Below, in pieces: positions 8,613 through 12,819 of a stretch of DNA of 12,819 nt (its first letter is position 1; each line of letters opens with the position of its first letter). Origin of the DNA: Larix sibirica. Taxonomy: Eukaryota; Streptophyta; Pinopsida; Pinales; Pinaceae. Location of the stretch: the NCBI GenBank assembly GCA_004151065.3, contig NWUY0300016365.1:38734-51552 (forward strand), in the 5' to 3' direction. The position numbers were made by a program, and so were the translations under genes. The notes below the pieces were generated by a model, which did not search any database, was not told the origin of the DNA, and saw nothing but the letters and a program-made list of their open reading frames with translations.

Positions 8613-8750
8613 TAATCATTGGTTTGTCAAGTTAGATACACAAACAATAACGGTAACCTTATCTAGAACTTTTCCACAGCTTAATCATTGGTTTGTCAAG
8701 TTAGATACACAAACAATAACGGTAACCTTATCTAGAACTTTTACACAGCT
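8613..8750. repeat. 69-bp tandem duplication
   Basis: Copies 8613-8681 and 8682-8750 differ at one base (C/A in TTTMCACAG). 69 bp equals 23 codons, so the plus open frame from 8539 to 8772 repeats NHWFVKLDTQTITVTLSRTF. That frame has no ATG start (it opens at GTG) and no known domain, so no gene is called. Confidence 0.96.
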
Positions 8751-9367
8751 AAATGAGCAGTACTACACATAATTGAGTGTCCTCTGTAGAGAAGATCAAA
8801 ATATGCGGAAAATTATTTAGTCAGTAGCAGATTCAGATAAAAAGATTTATTTTTGTTCTCTCTAACACTATCTAGATTTCACTATACATGTTGAACTGTT
8901 TTGGAGGCTACTAAGAGGTTTCCTCCAATATGAAAAATGTACCAGGTAAATTTCTACAACATCCTCGTCCATCTGAAAGAAGGTATTCATATTCAACATG
9001 AACCCTTCCTCCTTAATTTCCCTCTCCTTACTATGTTATTTCTTATCCACTAGATATAAGCCTGCAAAGCAGTGGATGAGGAATATGAAGGCAAACGAGA
9101 AAAAAAAAATTGATTGAAATGTGATACAGAGACTTCAAGAGGGGACATTTTTGTTGGTTTGATCATTACCATTATGATAAATACATTGTCATCTTTTATT
9201 GAGGTGGAGAATTCTCCAACACCAATGAGACCAATGAATTTTTTACATAACGAAACTTTATATAATCACAACAATATTGTATATTTTATGGAATATTCTT
9301 GTATAAGCCGAAAATGATGATTTTGGACTATCAGTTATGTCACATTTAGTTTTTTCTATTGGCGAGT
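8751..9367. other. Intergenic DNA, no gene seen
   Basis: AT-rich sequence with small open stretches but no recognisable domain. The plus frame 9114-9317 is low in charge pattern and lacks homology that I recognise. Confidence 0.6.
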
Positions 9368-9433
9368 TGTGATATATTAGAACCTATACTCCAAAATCCT
9401 TGTGATATATTGGAACCTCTACTCCAAACTCCT
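9368..9433. repeat. 33-bp tandem duplication
   Basis: Copies 9368-9400 and 9401-9433 differ at three positions. The shared core is TGTGATATATTRGAACCT followed by CTCCAAA. Confidence 0.92.
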
Positions 9434-9567
9434 CTCTCAAGTAGGTAAATTAATTAAATGGTTCTCGTTCATCATTGTGCCCACCTCAACTATGATCCAT
9501 GTTAGATTTTCAATGATATAGTTCAAGTTTTTAGCTGATGTATTTTCCTTCTCTCAAAGTAAAAAAT

Positions 9568-9665
9568 GATATGTTATTGAAGTTGTGCATAGTTCTATTT
9601 GTTGTTTGAAACTTAATAAAGGATATGTGATTCAAGTTGTGCATAGTTCTATTTGTTATTTGTTG
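9568..9665. repeat. Direct repeat with 54-bp period
   Basis: Bases 9568-9611 and 9622-9665 match closely over about 43 bases (core AAGTTGTGCATAGTTCTATT), with a 10-base unmatched spacer between them. Confidence 0.9.
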
Positions 9666-9684
9666 TGTGACTGAGGCAAAGGCC

Positions 9685-9754
9685 TTCAATATCCATATTT
9701 GGGTAAATGAAATGTGACTTTCAATATCCATGTTTGGGTAAATGAAATGTGAGT
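9685..9754. repeat. 35-bp tandem duplication
   Basis: Copies 9685-9719 and 9720-9754 differ at two positions (A/G and C/G). The core is TTCAATATCCAT followed by TTTGGGTAAATGAAATG. Confidence 0.93.
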
Positions 9755-10125
9755 AGCAATAAAAAAAAATACTTATTTACATATTATTTATGGAATAGAA
9801 TTTAGTAAGAGAAAATAACACTCCATTTCATAACCACTCAATCTAAACCCAATAAACTCAACAAAATATAATCTCTTGACAACCCTATTGGGATGATGGC
9901 TGTGGTGGGAGAGGTTGGGCGTTTTCTGAGTGCTGGACCTGCATCCAACTGTTTGAGGCACTGATCAACCAGAAAGTCATTCTATTGATCATCCATTAGT
10001 GTGTAAATATTAATTATGAGATTGGAATGTATGATTGTTTTTATTGAAAGAGCCTTTTTGTTGCCTTTTAGCTTGCCTCATATTTAACTAATCGCTTCCA
10101 TCTTTTACTGTGGTTCTATTTGCAG
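9755..10125. other. Intergenic DNA with a small GC-richer patch
   Basis: Bases 9890-10000 are richer in G and C and stay open in several frames on both strands. On the minus strand one frame reads NDFLVDQCLKQLDAGPALRK and another ends HSENAQPLPPQPSSQ-stop. On the plus strand ATG ATG GCT at 9893 opens a 23-codon frame. I cannot choose between them and recognise none; this may be an exon remnant. The rest is AT-rich and featureless. Confidence 0.35.
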
Positions 10126-10178
10126 AAACTCCTTATTGGTAATACTGCTTACATCACAAGATTATTTAACGAGTTCAG
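10126..10178 (+). other. Exon-like segment between splice-like sites
   Basis: The sequence reads a T-rich tract, TTTGCAG, then 53 bases open as KLLIGNTAYITRLFNEF, then CAG|GT. This has the form of an internal plant exon. I do not recognise the peptide and found no partner exon, so it may be chance. Confidence 0.2.
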
Positions 10179-10223
10179 GTTACACAGAAGTTAATTCTTA
10201 CGTGCATGTATTTGCGTGAAGTA

Positions 10224-10352
10224 TTATAGCGAAAGCGACTTAGAGAGTGAGAGGAGAAGAAAAGGAATAGAAAGCGAAGAGGTGAGGAGGAGGGCAACCC
10301 TTAAGTTTATTGCAGATTCCGTGGTGACTTGGGCCCATCTCGCCATCTCCAT
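10224..10352 (-). CDS. Short minus-strand ORF of unknown function, 42 codons
   Basis: ATG at 10352-10350 opens a frame ending at TAA 10226-10224. The peptide begins MEMARWAQVTTESAIN and continues into a hydrophobic, Leu/Ser-rich half (VALLLTSSLSIPFLLLSLS), which resembles a signal peptide or single membrane segment. Another ATG in good plant context (ATGGCT) lies 129 bases upstream at 10481-10479 and gives only 11 codons before a stop, or could be spliced at a GGT|GTAAGG donor-like site. A TATA-like motif lies further upstream. The region is distinctly less AT-rich than what surrounds it. It could be the first exon of a gene, a leader ORF, or chance. I do not recognise the protein. Confidence 0.2.
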   Translation of the reverse strand: MEMARWAQVTTESAINLRVALLLTSSLSIPFLLLSLSKSLSL

Positions 10353-10651
10353 TTACATAGACGACGTTTTCCTTAGTTGCTGGAACCGTTTTCCCTCTAA
10401 ATCGCTGAAACGTCTACGGTCTTCTCTTCTCAGCTGGAGAGCCTGTCACCCGTCAATCGTCCTTACACCATCCTCAGCCATAGCAGCGGGGGTCTCGAGA
10501 CAATCACTGTGGTAGGAGGAGAGTGCAGAAACGTGGCCCCGAAACTTTCTTAAGAAGGAAGGACAGAATTCAGACCATAGATGATAGGAGAAAAGAAAGG
10601 AAGGTGAGAGAGTTCATGTGCCAGTGAAGGCGTGAGTAGAGGAGTGGAGGA

Positions 10652-10658
10652 GTTTATA
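10652..10658 (-). promoter_or_regulatory. Candidate TATA box, minus strand
   Basis: TATAAAC reads on the minus strand, about 170 bases upstream of ATGGCT at 10481. Between them the minus strand is pyrimidine-rich (many CT runs, 10640-10540), as in many plant 5' leaders. Placement is suggestive only. Confidence 0.25.
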
Positions 10659-11636
10659 CGTTGCTGCCAGCCGACCACACAAATAAAGAAATTTACATGA
10701 TTAAAATTAAGTACCAAGAGAAGGCGTTAAACGACAGAGAAGGCGGTCTCTCGTGACGTTTGTTCTCCTCTAACATTCTATTGTTCATTTCCCACTCGCT
10801 CGGATGATGCGTGTGCTCCTCTACATGCTGAGCGTGACAATCAATTTGATGATAAGGCAGTTTTGTCTTACGCACGATTTGTGCAAACATATTGCCCGGG
10901 ATCCACTAGTAGAAGGTCGCCCGAGAAGCTGGCGTGTTGCTTGATGAGATGAGTGGCCGGCAGTGTGATGCAATGAGAACGCGTCCCTACGACATGTGTG
11001 GAGACTGGAGTCTTCGGGAGGAGGAAAGTACAAAAGGGAAAGGTCATTCCGGAAGCGTAATCAAGGAATTTGTGTTGCGCCTATCAAATAAAAGAAAATT
11101 CCCCACAATCTCATTCGGCCTCTAGCTGCATCATGTTTGTTTGGTCACTAAGAACTCACAAATTATTGCATGCACGTTTTAGCAATGTTGGTGTTGTAGG
11201 GGTCCAGAAATCCTAAATAACTCTGATTTTTTTATGAAGAAGGCACCAAGGAGGTTTCGAGTTGTGAGAGAGAAGATCGATGCTCGAGAGTAGGAGGGCG
11301 ATGATCTTAATATCATCACGGGTACATAACTATCGAGATAGCGATGAAGTGTGCAACACTTACGAAATCATTTGTTTGGATGATCGCTCTGTGCTATGCA
11401 AATGAAAGGAGAGTCACCACTACTGTGAGTCTATGAGTTGGCAGCGTTGAAGGCGTGAGGTTGCACATCTGTTTGGTTTGACCAAGGAACCATGTGGAGG
11501 ATGCCGTGCGATCTAGAATCGCATGCCTGTTAATGGAAGCCGTAAGTCGTCGCTGTCGTGGAACTATTTCAAGGAAGTAGATCGTGGAGCAGTGTAGTGA
11601 GTGGTGCATAGACTGGTCTTGAATGCAGAGTCGTTG
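10659..11636. other. GC-richer unassigned DNA, no gene called
   Basis: No recognisable protein. A plus-strand frame 10804-10944 (46 codons, ATG ATG start, hydrophobic beginning MMRVLLYMLSV) and minus frames around 10693-11033 exist, but none shows a known domain. AATAAA-like strings occur near 10682 and 11088. The polylinker-like string at 10895-10910 is described in the findings. From about 11160 to 11636 both strands carry only short open stretches. Confidence 0.5.
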
Positions 11637-11873
11637 ATGTGTATGAGAAATGGGAGATCACTAATTTGGGAGCCCTTTGGAAATAAACAAAGAGACACCC
11701 ATAGAATAAAGGCTACTCTTTTTTTTGTGCAAGAGATTGTGGATGGAGGAGATAGTGAACCGTCGGTAAGAGAGGAAGTAGAGGCCGCACTAGTAAATCT
11801 ATGGGGGTGCAATCTTGAAAATGGTGGATTGAAGCTCCATATGCACATCAATGTCATGGAGATTAGCGTGTAA
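11637..11873 (+). CDS. Hypothetical 78-codon ORF
   Basis: The first ATG is at 11637 and the stop at 11871-11873. The peptide starts MCMRNGRSLIWEPFGNK and has an acidic middle (QEIVDGGDSEPSVREEVE). I recognise no domain, signal or membrane segment. A 97-codon minus-strand frame covers the same bases, so being open is weak evidence. Just downstream the Ty3/gypsy remnant begins, but this ORF does not resemble the RT, RNase H or zinc-binding region that should precede an integrase. It could be host sequence or a captured fragment. Confidence 0.15.
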   Translation: MCMRNGRSLIWEPFGNKQRDTHRIKATLFFVQEIVDGGDSEPSVREEVEAALVNLWGCNLENGGLKLHMHINVMEISV

Positions 11874-11903
11874 CGGTCGAAGAGGTTCTAGAAACTAACG
11901 CAA

Positions 11904-12008
11904 ATGGAATATGTAACAAAATGCACCGAGGCAGAGCGAGTGGTTCAGGAGCACAATATATTATTACTATAGTGGAATATGTAACAAAAAGGACTGAGGT
12001 AGAACCAA
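11904..12008. repeat. Diverged direct repeat at the integrase 5' edge, 68-bp period
   Basis: GGAATATGTAACAAAA followed by a GAGGYAGA-containing tail occurs at 11906-11937 and 11974-12005. Both encode the same integrase EYVTK-TE motif but in different frames, so the motif was duplicated. Confidence 0.8.
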
Positions 12009-12737
12009 TCTAAGCTTGCACCAGTGAAGTTGCAGCTCGATTCATCTATGAAAATATAATTACAAGATTGGGATGTCTACTAACACTTATCAGTGATCGC
12101 ACACACTTTATTAATAAAATCATCAATGTGCTAACCACAGAATTTATGATAGATCATCATAAAAGTTCGGCCTACCACCCTCACAAAGGAGCTATCAAGG
12201 CATTCAACAAAACATTAATCAAAGGTTTAACAAAAATTTGCAACATCGACAAGGACGACTGGGACAACAAAATCCGTGCTATACTATGGGCATATAGAAT
12301 AGCATACAAACGATCGACTGGACAAACACCCTTTAAGTTAATATATGAGCAGGAAACGGATGTTTAAACATCTAGCACTAGCTATTGCTCAAGTATTACA
12401 TCTCGACATGGTCCAAGCGACTCAGGATAGAATATTTGGCCTATAGAAGCTGGAAGAGGATAGAATGATTGCTATACATCACCAAGAAGTTCAAAAGACA
12501 CAACAAAAAGCTTGGCCTGACCGAAACATGAAAAGCAAAGACATCTCTATTAGCGACTTAGTACTACTATACAATAGTATGATAAAAGGAAAACTCAAGA
12601 AACTTGAGACCGGATGGTTAGGACCATCCATAGTTAAAGAACTCAACAACAATGGATCAGTACTATTAAAAACACTATAAGGTCGTGTGTTCAAAAAAGT
12701 CGTGAATGGCGCACAAATAAAACATTACCAACTATAA
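11948..12737 (+). pseudogene. Ty3/gypsy integrase, degenerate
   Basis: Integrase would join element DNA to the host genome. Frame 2 (11948-12367, stop at 12011) carries IVEYVTKRTEVEP, then FIYENIITRLG, then LISDRTHF with the second core Asp at 12095, then YHPHKGAIKAFNKTL, DDWDNKIRAILWAYR and STGQTPFKLIYEQE. Near 12367 the sense moves to frame 3, with stops at 12444 and 12678, and carries QKAWPDRNMKSKDISISDLV, then the GPY/F-like module WLGPSIVKE (12615-12641) and VNGAQIKHY. The third catalytic residue, normally Glu in the GxxEAFNKTL region, is Lys (AAG 12197-12199). The SDRGTHF motif lacks its Gly codon. The N-terminal zinc domain and first core Asp are absent. It is inactive. Confidence 0.9.
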
Positions 12738-12819
12738 ACGAGGCATGACACCTACTAGTGACCGTATCATCACTAGTCAAACATTGTGTCCTAGGTTTGT
12801 TAGAGTTAGGATAAAATAA
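12738..12819. other. Sequence after the pol stop
   Basis: This is the expected place for a spacer and polypurine tract ahead of a 3' LTR. ACTAGT-related strings at 12755-12760 and 12774-12778 form a small repeat, but I see no clear LTR boundary. Confidence 0.4.

Larger units (their letters stand above)
11904..12737 (+). mobile_element. Ty3/gypsy LTR-retrotransposon fragment (3' end of pol)
   Basis: Only the integrase part of pol is present; gag, protease, RT and RNase H are missing upstream, so the element is 5' truncated or rearranged. The final pol stop is at 12735-12737. The 82 bases left in the window show no clear polypurine tract or LTR start that I can defend, so any 3' LTR would lie beyond the window. 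Confidence 0.85.

Noticed and set aside
10216-10515. 99-codon plus-strand frame
   Set aside because: It starts with GTG rather than ATG, shows no known domain, and opposes the promoter-like signals on the minus strand; kept only as a possibility.
11564-11857. 97-codon minus-strand frame
   Set aside because: No recognisable domain, and it overlaps an equally open plus-strand frame.
12738-12819. Start of a 3' LTR
   Set aside because: A TG near 12748 and nearby purines are too weak; no second LTR is available for comparison.
1-12819. CRISPR array, toxin-antitoxin pair, or bacterial defence system
   Set aside because: The short repeats are two-copy and unrelated to one another, without regular spacers, and coding sequence is of plant retrotransposon type.

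Overview
The window looks like intergenic plant nuclear DNA, AT-rich and dominated by decayed retrotransposons. I see no intact protein-coding gene, no rRNA or tRNA gene, no CRISPR array and no bacterial-style operon. The plant assignment rests on an L1-type LINE whose ORF2 carries the plant layout (APE endonuclease, reverse transcriptase, zf-RVT zinc knuckle, RNase H) and on a plant-type Ty3/gypsy integrase. The LINE motif wording, for example FVDD in place of FADD and the linker around the zinc knuckle, reminds me of gymnosperm LINEs. That lineage call is an impression from memory, not a search.

Layout. From about 131 to 5745 there is one plus-strand LINE. It starts with a weak ORF1 tail (131-448). 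A heavily broken ORF2 follows (449-5475) with APE, RT, thumb/linker, zinc knuckle, RNase H and a long extra C-terminal region after RNase H. A 3' UTR ends in a short A-tract (5738-5745). Frameshifts, stop codons and lost catalytic residues make it non-autonomous. A lone N at 4087 sits between two nearly identical 33-bp copies and looks like an unmerged contig join.

From 5746 to about 10200 there is AT-rich DNA without a recognisable gene. It starts with a (TA)12 microsatellite. Between 6962 and 9754 it holds an unusual number of short, mostly two-copy direct duplications (periods 51, 30, 56, 69, 33, 54 and 35 bp).

From about 10200 to 11100 the base composition becomes more GC-rich. This stretch has features that could be the promoter and 5' end of a minus-strand gene (a TATA-like motif, a pyrimidine-rich leader and ATGs in good context), but no coding sequence I can recognise. 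A polylinker-like string lies at 10895-10910. From 11100 to 11900 there is only a 78-codon ORF of unknown meaning.

From about 11948 to 12737 there is the 3' end of a Ty3/gypsy pol gene on the plus strand: integrase core plus C-terminal GPY/F-like module. The catalytic glutamate position reads lysine, and there are two internal stops, a frameshift and a further early stop. No LTR can be identified inside the window.

Nothing here acts together as a pathway. The main value of the window is the decay record of two retroelements, the odd LINE C-terminus, the duplication cluster and one probable assembly defect. I did not find a convincing new biological system.
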